Of a DNA stretch of 64,000 bases, positions 9,281 to 18,200 are shown piece by piece. This DNA comes from Alcaligenaceae bacterium (GTDB lineage: Bacteria; Pseudomonadota; Gammaproteobacteria; Burkholderiales; Burkholderiaceae_B). The stretch lies in assembly GCA_013416395.1 (NCBI GenBank), contig JACCEP010000005.1, positions 243,737 through 307,736 on the forward strand, given 5' to 3'. Numbering within the stretch: the stretch's first letter is position 1; every line of letters starts with the position of its first letter. Under the pieces are notes generated by a model. That model was given only the letters and a program-made list of their open reading frames with translations, was not told the origin of the DNA and did not search any database. The translations under genes were made by a program, and so were the position numbers.

Positions 9281-10300
9281 TCAGGGGGCGGGTGTGTCTG
9301 TGACGACGCCCTGGCCGACTGGAGGATCGTCACGCCGGGCATAATGCTGCGCCATCACGGCGCAAACCATAAGTTGTATCTGGTGAAAAATCATCAACGG
9401 CAAAAGTGCCGGCCCCACGGCAGCACCCGAAAATAATACCTGCGCCATGGGTACACCGGTAGCCAGGCTCTTCTTAGAGCCGCAAAATACAACAGTGATC
9501 TCATCCGCCTTGTTGAAACCGGCTGTGCGGGCTGCCCAGGTGGTGAACGCTAAGGCGATAGCCAAAAACACACATGAGACGATTAGCAGCGCCAGCAACT
9601 CAGAGCCTTGTACCTGCTGCCACAAGCCGTCAATGACGGAGGCGCTGAATGCCGTATACACAACAAGAAGAATAGAGCTTTGGTCTACGTTTTTTAGCCA
9701 TTTTTTGTTGCGATCCATCCAGGCACCAATCAAAGGGCGCATCAGATGGCCTACAACAAAAGGCAGCAGCAATTGCGCGCTGATATCGACAATGGCATCA
9801 AGCGTTGAGTGAGCGCCGCTGGCGTCAATGTCGGTAAGCAGTTTGATCAGCAATGGCGTGATGACGATGCCGATAAGGCTGGACGCCGATGCACTGCAAA
9901 CGGCAGCGGGAACGTTGCCGCGTGCAATGGACGTGAAGGCGATGGCAGACTGCACCGTACCTGGCAGGGCGCAGAGATACAAAACACCCAGAAACAGTGG
10001 TGCACCCAACCAGGGTTCGATGAGTGGCCTTGATGCCCAGCCCAATAAGGGGAACATGATAAACGTGCAGCCAAACACCAGCAGATGCAGCCGCCAGTGC
10101 TTGGCCCCGGCCACGATGGCTTCACGTGACAGTTTTGCGCCATGCATGAAGAAGAGCAGGGCAATTGCCGCTCGGGTAATCCATTCAAATATGACGGCGC
10201 CTGTACCGTGCGCCGGAATAAACGTGGCGGTCGCTACCACAGCGATCAGAATGAGCGTGAAATTATCGAAAATGAGACGAAGGCGGTTCATGGGATCCAT
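9281..10300 (-). CDS. Bile acid:sodium symporter (BASS) family transporter
   Basis: Membrane protein of 336-339 residues with about 9-10 hydrophobic segments. The family features are GAKLSREAIVAG after TM2, LCALPGTVQSAIAFTSIARGN in TM4, which matches the BASS unwound-helix motif, and the C-terminal VVFCGSKKSLATGVPMAQVLF. It probably exports or imports a small organic anion with sodium. The first ATG gives MDPMNRL; the second, three codons later, is equally possible. It is divergent from an AraC regulator with a shared 112-bp intergenic region, so regulation by that protein is likely. Confidence 0.88.
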   Translation of the reverse strand: MDPMNRLRLIFDNFTLILIAVVATATFIPAHGTGAVIFEWITRAAIALLFFMHGAKLSREAIVAGAKHWRLHLLVFGCTFIMFPLLGWASRPLIEPWLGAPLFLGVLYLCALPGTVQSAIAFTSIARGNVPAAVCSASASSLIGIVITPLLIKLLTDIDASGAHSTLDAIVDISAQLLLPFVVGHLMRPLIGAWMDRNKKWLKNVDQSSILLVVYTAFSASVIDGLWQQVQGSELLALLIVSCVFLAIALAFTTWAARTAGFNKADEITVVFCGSKKSLATGVPMAQVLFSGAAVGPALLPLMIFHQIQLMVCAVMAQHYARRDDPPVGQGVVTDTPAP

Positions 10301-10336
10301 ATACGTTGTTTGTAAGCTGTATAGACGTTAACGTAT
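10301..10336. promoter_or_regulatory. Inverted repeat between the BASS gene and AraC regulator
   Basis: ATACGTT (10301-10307) and AACGTAT (10330-10336) form an inverted repeat across the divergent intergenic region. The second half overlaps a 10-bp palindrome ACGTTAACGT at 10325-10334. This is a plausible operator for the adjacent AraC protein; binding is inference. Confidence 0.4.
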
Positions 10337-10412
10337 CCACGATGCGCCGACTAACGCCAGAATGGTTATGATTGTCGGTGAACAGACATTTTTTTATTTA
10401 TAAAGAATTTTT

Positions 10413-11228
10413 ATGGATGCCACGCTGAATGTGACACTTCAAGGCCTGCTGAGTGGGCAACAAGCGCTTCCTCGTCCTCTCTATGGCCGTGCTCGATCCC
10501 TGCCCAATCAGGTCATTGCCTACCGTCACAGTCACCCGTGGGTGCAACTGTCTTATGCCTTGCATGGTGTGGTAGAGGTGGAGACAGACTGGGGGAGATT
10601 TATTGCGCCTCCGCAGCGAGCGATATGGGTACCGGCACATATAGAGCATAAGGTGCGATGCACGGCTGATACGCGGGTTCGCAGCCTTTATGTTGACCCT
10701 GCCGTGGTGCCCTGGGGGGCAGCCCATTGCAGAGTGCTGGTGGTCGATACGCTGCTGCGCGAGCTGATTCGCCGTTTCAGTCAGCTTCCGGTTTTTTATG
10801 ATGAGGCCGGTTCTGACGGGCGACTGGCCGGTGTGCTACTGGATCAGCTGGAGTCCGCGCCTGAGGCTGATCTTATGCTGCCGTTTCCGCAAGATGCGCG
10901 GCTCAAGAAAATATGCAGCCATTTACAAGAAGATCCGTGTTCGCGCATTGCCCTTCGCCAATGGAGCAGTCGTCTGTCGGTTTCTGAAAAAACCCTCAGT
11001 CGGATTTTTGTACAGCAAACTGGGTTAAGTTTTCGGCTGTGGCGACAGCGGCTTAGGCTTCTGAGCGCCTTGCCTCTACTTGAGCGAGGTGATCGTGTTA
11101 CCGATGTGGCGCTGGCTTGTGGTTATGACAGCTTGTCTGCATTTATTGCTGCATTCCGTCAGCAGTTTGGTGCAACCCCCGGAGAGTTTTTTGCAGGCGG
11201 CATAGACGATCAAGCAGCGATCACATAA
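10413..11228 (+). CDS. AraC-family regulator with N-terminal cupin sensor
   Basis: Regulator of 271 residues. The N-terminal half (about residues 35-110) has AraC-type cupin sensor features (YRHSHPWVQLSYALHGVVEV, PPQRAIWVPAHIEHKV). The C-terminal HTH_18 domain (about 165-265) contains LSVSEKTLSRIFVQQTGLSF and DVALACGYDSLSAFIAAFRQQFGATP, the two AraC recognition units. This arrangement matches the subgroup that often controls an adjacent exporter, here the divergent BASS protein. The inducer is unknown. Confidence 0.88.
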   Translation: MDATLNVTLQGLLSGQQALPRPLYGRARSLPNQVIAYRHSHPWVQLSYALHGVVEVETDWGRFIAPPQRAIWVPAHIEHKVRCTADTRVRSLYVDPAVVPWGAAHCRVLVVDTLLRELIRRFSQLPVFYDEAGSDGRLAGVLLDQLESAPEADLMLPFPQDARLKKICSHLQEDPCSRIALRQWSSRLSVSEKTLSRIFVQQTGLSFRLWRQRLRLLSALPLLERGDRVTDVALACGYDSLSAFIAAFRQQFGATPGEFFAGGIDDQAAIT

Positions 11229-11307
11229 GAATGCTTATGTGTGCTGCCTGACCCGAAGCCTGGTTTACGCATATCAGATTGGTAGCCTGTGCAAATGTAT
11301 ATAGCGT

Positions 11308-12093
11308 TTAGGCGTTTTGTTCTGTAAGCAGAGCTTGTGCCTGATCAGTTGCCGTGGCGGCGCTTGACCAGCCCAGCGTAGCGCCGCGAGATACGGCTGC
11401 ATAAACGGCGGCATTACGGTTGTGTACATTGAGTCGTTGGTATAGCGCTTCGGTGTGTGCCTTTGCTGTGGCAAGTGAAATATTCAGGCTTCGACCCACC
11501 AGTTTCATGGGATACCCGCGGGCTAAAAGCACCAGCACTTCATATTGCCTGGGTGTCAAACCGAGCATTTTGCACTCAGGTTGAATTTTGCTTTCGTTAC
11601 CCTCATCGTGTTTTTTGGGTATCTGGATGTCGGCTCGCATACTTTTAGGCAAGAGAGGAGCTCGCGTGGCAGCCTGGCCTGGCCGGACTGGTTCCCGAAC
11701 CTTTGCCGCCCTGTTGGGGAAACAGGCACCCCCGGCAAGTACCAGCTTAACGGATGCCTTCAACACCTCTAAGGGGGCATGTTTGGTGACATGGCCTGCT
11801 ACCAGCGGGTACAGGCTGGTATCTATCGTTGTCATATCCTCATCATGCTCGGAGAGTAGCAGAATAGCCTTGGGTGAATAGTGTTGCATTACCAAGGCGA
11901 TGAGCCTCGGCATATCATCGGGGGTAGAAATGGACAACAGGGCGAGGTCGTACTCGCGTGAGACAGACGTGGTGTGCCCGTCGAGAGGGTAGTCCGCGCC
12001 GTCTATGTTCGGCTGCGCAGATAATTCTGACATTAATTGCAGAATTCCCAGGCGCAGCAATGGATGCGGTTCAATTACTATAATAGCCGACAT
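11308..12093 (-). CDS. LuxR-type response regulator with degenerate receiver domain
   Basis: Cytoplasmic transcription factor of about 261 residues. Residues 1-120 resemble a receiver (SAIIVIEPHPLLRLGIL), but the phosphoacceptor region reads DLALLSISTPDD with Ser where the Asp is expected, and the acidic pair is replaced by EPH, so it is probably not phosphorylated. A basic linker of about 50 residues leads to a LuxR HTH with LTPRQYEVLVLLARGYPMKLV and SLATAKAHTEALYQRL. The ATG at 12093 is preferred over an upstream extension because GGAAG precedes it and the protein then starts at the receiver beta-1 strand. Target genes are unknown. Confidence 0.85.
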   Translation of the reverse strand: MSAIIVIEPHPLLRLGILQLMSELSAQPNIDGADYPLDGHTTSVSREYDLALLSISTPDDMPRLIALVMQHYSPKAILLLSEHDEDMTTIDTSLYPLVAGHVTKHAPLEVLKASVKLVLAGGACFPNRAAKVREPVRPGQAATRAPLLPKSMRADIQIPKKHDEGNESKIQPECKMLGLTPRQYEVLVLLARGYPMKLVGRSLNISLATAKAHTEALYQRLNVHNRNAAVYAAVSRGATLGWSSAATATDQAQALLTEQNA

Positions 12094-12369
12094 ATCGCTA
12101 CTTCCCAGTGTTTGTTCGTCTGCTGAGGCCGGGTCGCCACTGGCGGGGCCGGAGTACACCTGGAGACACGGCGGCGTTGAGTCTTTATTTGCTCATGGTT
12201 AAGCGGAAGCTGCCCAGTTGCTGCGATACGGCTTCTTCTTATGCAAACGGGTTTCTTGATGAAACTGGTTTCAATAATGGTCGCAGTGCCCAAGTCTATG
12301 AAAATGATAGGAGTTAAGACCAGTATATGCAAGGGAATGTTCATAGTATTTACTAGAGATATCCCTATG

Positions 12370-13119
12370 TTAGTGTATCCAGCATGCAAGTTTGACGTGT
12401 ACAGGCTGTTCGTTCCAGTTAACCGGGATTTCGCTGAAGTTTTCTGCAAAACAGGATGCGCGCAAGCTGTAGCCAGATCGGGGCAGCCAATGATCGAGCA
12501 GATAATCATATAAATGGAGCAGATCGTGCGCCATGCATTGTGCCTCGACAGTGGCCACTCGGCCAGCAGGAAGGCATATTTCAAATGCCTCTTTAGGCTT
12601 TTTGCTAGCGTCTGGCCCTGCCAGCACACCACAGTAATACCGCACGAAAGGTTGCGGGGTGAACATAGGCGTATCGTAGGTCAGGCCAAAAAAAGAGCCC
12701 TCCCATCTTTCTGGGGCATGTTGCGCAAACAGATGCCTGAAATCATTCCAGCACTCATGTTTTTGTTTGGACAGGCCCTCATAGCGTGCTGCCCAAAAAT
12801 GCATCTCAGGCGTGGCCTGGACCTTAACCCCAAGGTTTTCCAGGCCGGGTATGGGCGAACCCGCTGATTTATCACATTTTGCGATGTAGTAGGCATGTGC
12901 CTGGCGAAAGTGCTGCGGCGAAACACCCCAGTACCTTGTAAAGGCGCGGGTGAAAGCCTGCTGGCTCGAGAACTCCATGTCGACAGCAACAGAATGCATT
13001 GACTGTGTTGTATGGGCAATCATGAATGCACAGCGACCCATTAATTTGTAGTGAATATAGTCACGTGGCGTGTACTTGAAATCTCTCAGGAATAATCGCG
13101 TCAGGTGGAAGCGAATCAT
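12370..13119 (-). CDS. AraC HTH / effector-binding regulator, probably 5'-truncated
   Basis: The protein of about 249 residues has an N-terminal AraC double HTH followed by a GyrI-like effector-binding domain (about residues 95-249, with FGLTYDTPMF and FEICLPAGRVATVEAQ). The only ATG, at 13119, begins in the middle of the first HTH (MIRFHLTRLF). The frame stays open upstream to 13200 with QGLAEHIN immediately before it, matching the missing helix, yet there is no ATG, GTG or TTG in that stretch. IS256-type DNA begins about 40 bp further on. I infer loss of the first 15-20 residues and of the native promoter; the gene may be inactive. Confidence 0.65.
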   Translation of the reverse strand: MIRFHLTRLFLRDFKYTPRDYIHYKLMGRCAFMIAHTTQSMHSVAVDMEFSSQQAFTRAFTRYWGVSPQHFRQAHAYYIAKCDKSAGSPIPGLENLGVKVQATPEMHFWAARYEGLSKQKHECWNDFRHLFAQHAPERWEGSFFGLTYDTPMFTPQPFVRYYCGVLAGPDASKKPKEAFEICLPAGRVATVEAQCMAHDLLHLYDYLLDHWLPRSGYSLRASCFAENFSEIPVNWNEQPVHVKLACWIH

Positions 13120-13291
13120 GTTAATGTGTTCTGCCAGACCCTGAATTATTGCATCGTGTGCGTTGAATTCAGTGCAGTCGTTAAGAATTTTATGCTCTAT
13201 TTATGTGACACAGGACTGAATGCGGGGATCCATGATCTTGGGAGTGTCAGAATTTTTGTGTTCAGGCAGTTTAGATAAACCATTGGTCTTC

Positions 13292-13611
13292 CTATCTTGC
13301 CAGTGACTCTGGATCGCGATAGAAATAGGCCTGAGTGAATCGCTCCTTGTATAGGATAGTAAACTGCTGTATAGAAGCGGTCCAGCGGTGTGTGGCAGAT
13401 CCCCATTTGACGGTGGTGTTTCTGATGGCCAGCCAGAGCCGCTTGGTGGCCGATTCGTCGGTGGGAAACTGGCCACGCGTTTTGATGATCTTGCGTAGCT
13501 GCGCGTTCACGCTTTCGATAGTATTGGTCGTATGGATGATCTTGCGTATCTGCGGCGGGAAGGCAAAGAAAGGAATCACAGAGGGTGTAAATAATTCAGT
13601 GTAACCGCCCG
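13292..13611 (-). pseudogene. IS256-family transposase, C-terminal fragment A
   Basis: About 105 codons ending at a stop at 13292. IPFFAFPPQIRKIIHTTNTI followed by ESVNAQLRKIIKTRGQFPTD is the conserved C-terminal end of Mutator/IS256 transposases, including the final catalytic Glu region. The upstream part of the same open frame is an out-of-frame reading of fragment B, so the junction is near 13611-13615. N-terminal two thirds are missing. Confidence 0.8.
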
Positions 13612-13614
13612 GGG

Positions 13615-13880
13615 CTATACGTAGTCGCTGATATGATCCTCGAATTTGATCATAAGCCGGTGCAGCGCTGCCTTCCAATTGCGGATCGGCATTGACCATT
13701 TTTTCGATGCGTCCATAATCGCCAGATAGACCACCTTGCGTGCTGAATCGTCGGTCGGGAAGAGCTTGCGTTTCTGTATGGCTTTACGGATGACGCTGTT
13801 CAGCAATTCGATCGCGTTCGTCGTGTAAATGGCCTTGCGGGTGTCCAGGGGGGTAACCTCACCTTTGGCAAGGCCCGACT
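13615..13880 (-). pseudogene. IS256-family transposase, C-terminal fragment B
   Basis: An open stretch from an in-frame stop near 13883 to about 13615 encodes DTRKAIYTTNAIELLNSVIR, then KRKLFPTDDSARKVVYLAI and MPIRNWKAALHRLMIKF. This is the same region of an IS256 transposase as fragment A but from a different subgroup. No start codon or N-terminus is present. It may be the tail of the element whose N-terminus is at 14318-14413. Confidence 0.75.
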
Positions 13881-14053
13881 GTCAGATCAAATCGAAACTA
13901 CTTCAGCTGATGTGTGTCAGCACCAAGGGACTTTGTCGTACTTTAACTACCAAGCGATTTTGTCGCATTGGTTACTTACCGAGGGAAATTGACGGATCTA
14001 TTTGATCAGTGATTCTCTGAATAGTGCATTGAGCCTATTCGGAGATTCGAAGG

Positions 14054-14332
14054 ATGATTATTTTGGATTCCAAAGCCCAACTCATCGTGGATGTTGTCGT
14101 TAAAGTCGGACAAGGCAAGATCAGCATTGCCAATGCGGCCAAGCTCTTGAATAAGTCTCGCCGCACGATTGAACGGTATCTTCAACGCTACCAAGACGTC
14201 GGCATTCAGTTCGTGATTCACCGCAATACCGGCCGATCGCCAGCCAATAAAACGCCTGACAGCCTTAAAAGACGGGTTCAGTCCCTTATCAAGGACAAGT
14301 ACTACGATGTGAATTTGCAGCATCTGGCTAAA
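14054..14332 (+). pseudogene. ISNCY-type transposase, N-terminal fragment
   Basis: About 93 codons with an N-terminal HTH: KAQLIVDVVVKVGQGKISI, AAKLLNKSRRTIERYLQRYQ and HRNTGRSPANKTPDSLKRRV are recognisable ISNCY (IS1202-like) transposase sequence. Homology stops at VNLQHLAKF near 14332, where the reverse strand becomes IS256 N-terminus; the remaining codons to 14446 are read through that unrelated DNA. The catalytic domain is absent. Confidence 0.75.
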
Positions 14333-14413
14333 TTCGTTCAGATCCTTCTCGGTCTTCAGGCCCTTTTGACCTGCCGCCTCGCGGGCGAAGGTTTCCAGTT
14401 CTTTCTTATTCAT
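14318..14413 (-). pseudogene. IS256-family transposase, N-terminal fragment
   Basis: MNKKELETFAREAAG and KTEKDLNEFSQML, starting at 14413 on the minus strand, are the standard IS256 N-terminus. The sequence breaks at about 14318 against the ISNCY fragment. A likely IS end lies about 65 bp upstream (to 14480). Confidence 0.75.
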
Positions 14414-14590
14414 CGTGCCTATCCTTACCCATGCAGGGTTTTATGATGGGCGGTTTACACAGTTTTATTTACAGGCTCCAATCGGATGCTCTACCCAAGT
14501 GCGCAGCCCAGTCTTGGGGAGCTCGATGGACTCCTGCATCCGGCCCAGAGTTTCTTTGCCCAAAGCACGTCACTTACCGGGCATTCCATC

Positions 14591-14665
14591 TAAGGCAGAA
14601 TTCTCGCGCCGCGTCTGCTTGCGTTTGTCGGCGTATTCTGCTAGGTAAAAACTCAACTGACGCAT
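14591..14665 (-). pseudogene. IS5-family transposase, N-terminal fragment
   Basis: From an ATG at 14665 the minus strand reads MRQLSFYLAEYADKRKQTRR and then a stop after 25 codons. The AEYADKRKQTRRE motif is typical of IS5-group N-termini. A likely element end (GAGGCTTCTGAACAAGTC) lies upstream at about 14720-14740. The neighbouring DNA at 14480-14590 and 14741-14832 is unassigned. Confidence 0.6.
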
Positions 14666-14832
14666 CGCGGCGTTCCTGATTGGGCTGTTTCAATCACTAC
14701 ATTCTGATACGTCCAGAGGACTTGTTCAGAAGCCTCTTAATGGTTGTTTGCGTCGATCGCGATCAAAGCATGGTCAGACAGAGCGCCGTCCTCTATTGAA
14801 ATAAACTAAAGTGATGTTTTCAGGAGCACACA

Positions 14833-15144
14833 ATGATGGTCGCTGATTTCAATCTACAGGTCTGGCTTGAAACCGTACCTGACACCTATCCGAGCGTGGT
14901 TATTCCGTATGTTAAAAGCGATAAAAGCGGCAAGCTTCAGTATGCGCTACAGGCTAAAAAAGAAGGTCGTGGAGGCTCGTCACAAGTCAGCCAAAGTGGC
15001 GGGGTGCAGGTGGTGGCAAACCAGGCAACGGCCTTGTCGCGCTTTTCGATTAGTGTCAGCAACGAAGACAAGTGCCAGATTGAGCTGAAGTTCGCAGAAA
15101 ATGGCACGCCCGTCGCCACCTACAAATTTGATTGCCCGCGCTAG
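14833..15144 (+). CDS. CsgH-like curli assembly protein, second copy
   Basis: Protein of 103 residues clearly paralogous to the csgH-like gene of the curli operon at 60140. Shared blocks are NLQVWLETVPDT, PSVV, ALSRFS and FDCPR, about half the residues by eye. The two conserved cysteines (KCQIEL and FDCPR) could form a disulfide; the beta-rich fold of CsgC/CsgH is expected. CsgH proteins are periplasmic chaperones that hold back curlin aggregation. No obvious signal peptide is present at this start, which has AGGAG upstream. It stands alone between IS remnants and a nuclease gene, far from any curlin. Confidence 0.75.
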   Translation: MMVADFNLQVWLETVPDTYPSVVIPYVKSDKSGKLQYALQAKKEGRGGSSQVSQSGGVQVVANQATALSRFSISVSNEDKCQIELKFAENGTPVATYKFDCPR

Positions 15145-15297
15145 AGGGAGGCACTGACCGCTCCCATCGTTGGTGTTTTCGGCTGTATCACCGACCAAAG
15201 TGACAAGGTAACGCTCATTTTTCTCGGGCATGCATCCCAATTGAAGTGTCGGCAAGGCATTCGCTCCTGACTGTCTTCCGCATACGCGCAGCGGTAT

Positions 15298-18200
15298 GTG
15301 CCATATATGTATAAAAACCAGCAAGACCTCGTTTTCTCCCCCAGTGATTTGACCACCTTCATGGCCAGCCCATTTGCCTCGTGGATGACGCGATGGGCAC
15401 TGGAGTGTCCGCAAGATGCGCCACAGCGGGATGAGAATGATGCCCTAAATAAAATGCTGGCTGAGAAAGGCTTGGTTCATGAAAGTGGGCTGTTGGGCCA
15501 GTTTCAGGCCCAAGGCCTGCAGGTTGTTGATATAGGAAGCGTGGGCGACGGTGCCAACAAAAATATCGCTGCGAAGCTGCAGGCAACTCATGAAGCCATG
15601 CAGTCTGGTGCTGATGTCATTTACCAGGCCGTACTGCAGCTGCCGCCGTTTAGAGGCCATGCCGATTTTCTGGTTAAAGTGGCTGGTGCCAGTACGCTAG
15701 GCGATTACCATTACGAAGTGTGGGACACCAAGCTGGCGTCCTCGGTCAAGCCGTATTTTGTGGTGCAGCTTTGTTGTTATGTAGAAATGCTTGAGGCTTT
15801 GCAAGGGCGTCGCGCCGACCACATTGTGGTTGCCCTGGGTAATCAAGAGTGCATGCGCCTGAAGACCGAAAACTACTTCTATTATTACCTGGCCCTAAAG
15901 GCCCGCTTTCTGGCGGAGCAAAACGCGTTTGATCCCACGGCCATGCCTGATCCGGCTGATTCAAAAAACCATGGTCGTTGGTCTGAATACGCCGCGCAAT
16001 TACTGCAAGATAAAGATCACCTTTCACTTGTTGCCAACATCACGCGCTCTCAGGTCAAAAAACTAAACCGGGCAGGCATTTCTACTTGCCGGCAACTCAT
16101 TGACGCCAAGGCTGAGCATGTGCGCGGTGTCAGCAGCGAAACCATGGCAAAACTCAAGGCGCAGGCGGCTATTCAGTTAGCCAGCCAAGGCCAAGAAAAG
16201 CCGTTGTTTGAAGTGCTGCCGCCAGACCCTGAACAACCTGAAGCAGGGCTGGTGCTGTTGCCCCCGCATTCTGATCTGGATGTGTTTTTCGATATTGAAG
16301 GGTTTCCGCTGGACGAGGGTGGGCTTGAGTATTTATGGGGCTGTACCTACCTGGATGACGCCGGCCAACGCCAGTTTAAGGACTTCTGGGCACATGATCG
16401 CGAGCAAGAAAAACAGGCATTCAGTGATTTTATCCACTGGGTGTATGAGCGCTGGCTACGTGACCCGACCATGCACATTTACCACTACGCCAACTATGAG
16501 ATCGCCGCGTGCCGGCGGTTGATGGGGCGTTACGGCATTGGTGAGCACGAGGTTGATCAGCTGTTGCGCAACAATGTATTTATAGATTTGTACAAAATCG
16601 TGAAGGGCGGCCTTCGCGTTGGTGAACCCAAGTATTCGATCAAGAATATTGAGCACTTATATCGCGGCAAACGCGACACAGCGGTGGGTAGTGGCGGAGA
16701 CTCAGTCGTTGTTTACGAGCAGTGGCGCAACCTGCACCAGCAAGGGCAAGAAGGCAATACCTGGCAAACGTCGGCCATCTTGAAAGACATTCGCGACTAC
16801 AACATTGATGACTGCAACTCAACGCAAGAACTTACCATCTGGTTGCGTGAGCAGCAGCACGTTCATGGACTTGTTTACAGCGGTCAGCTCGAGCTGATAG
16901 AGCCACCTGCCAGCGATGAAATCACAGAGCGCACGCAACGCCGTGACCGTTTATTAGCACGAGCCGAAACAGAACCTGAAGACCAGGCGCGTATTACCGA
17001 AAATCTGGCGTGGATGCTTGAGTTTCATCGTCGTGAAAGCAAGCCCACTTTTTGGCGCTTGTTTGATCGCCTGGGCTTAAGTCATGACGAGCTTGAAGAT
17101 GATATTGATTGCCTGGCCAACTGCCGCCGTACTGGGCGAGAAGCGTTCAAGCCCACTACCAGAGCCAGAAACCTGGCCTACGAATACCGCTTTAACCCCA
17201 ATCAAGAATTCAAGACGCCACGTCAATCATCCATGTACCTGTTGGAAGAACCTTTTCGCAAGGTCACGTTTCTGCCCGACATGTCCGACCTGAAAGAAGG
17301 CTTGTGTGTGGTGCAGTCTGCCGATGATCCGGGTGACCTGATCTCGCTGATTCCTGATGAGTACGTGAACCCTGGAGCCATCCAGAAAGCAATTGACGAT
17401 ATGGTCAAGCGCTATGAGGAGAGCGTTTTGGGCGACGCCGCCATTCTTGCTTTTTTACGACGCGATCCACCGCGTATTACGTTGCATGATGGCGGCCCGA
17501 TAGTCGCGGCGTCCGACCCTGGCGAACGGCTGGCTCAGGTGATTAGCGCTGTTGAGCGCCTGGACGGCAGTTACCTTACCCTGCAAGGCCCGCCGGGGTC
17601 GGGTAAAACCTACACGGGCAAACACATTATTGCTCACCTGGTAAAGCAAGGTAAGCGTGTAGGCATTAGCAGCAACAGCCACAAGGCGATCAACAATCTG
17701 TTAGTGGGTGTGGCAGAGTACTGTCGCACGGAAGCGATTGCCGTACAGTGTTATTGCACCAAAGACACCGGGCCCGAGATCACGGGCAATGGCATTGTAG
17801 TGACCAAGAACGAAGCCATCGCATCATGCGTGGAACCCGGCTGCGTCATCGGAACCACAGCCTGGGGTTTTTGTCGTGATGAAATGGTAGACCAACTCGA
17901 TTACCTTTTTATCGATGAGGCCGGGCAGGTATCAGTAGCCAACCTGTTGGGTATGAGCCGGGCCACAAAAAACCTTGTGTTAATGGGCGATCAAATGCAA
18001 TTAGGGCAACCGTCGCAGGGTTCACACCCGGCAGACAGCGGGCTGTCGATACTCGATTATTTGATGCATGATTCACCGATTATCCCCGAGCACATGGGCG
18101 TGTTTCTGGATACGACGTTTCGTATGCATTCAGCCGTTAACCACTACATAAGCCATGCCATTTATCAGGGTCAGTTAAAGGCTGATGCCAATAATGACCG

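Larger units (their letters stand above)
13241..14740. mobile_element. Mosaic of insertion-sequence remnants (IS256, ISNCY, IS5 types)
   Basis: At least five transposase fragments lie end to end with no intact element: two IS256 C-termini (minus), an ISNCY N-terminus (plus), an IS256 N-terminus (minus) and an IS5 N-terminus (minus). End-like sequences are GGAGTGTCAGAATTTTTGTG at 13241 for one IS256 end, and its possible partner reading inward from about 14480. Between 13881 and 14053 a repeated motif (CTTTGTCGTA / TTTTGTCGCA) looks like the terminal region of the ISNCY element. The rest is unassigned. Confidence 0.7.

Noticed and set aside
14415..14679. Two overlapping plus-strand open frames of 77-82 codons
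   Set aside because: They read backwards through IS256 end and IS5 N-terminal sequence on the other strand; no family or ribosome site.
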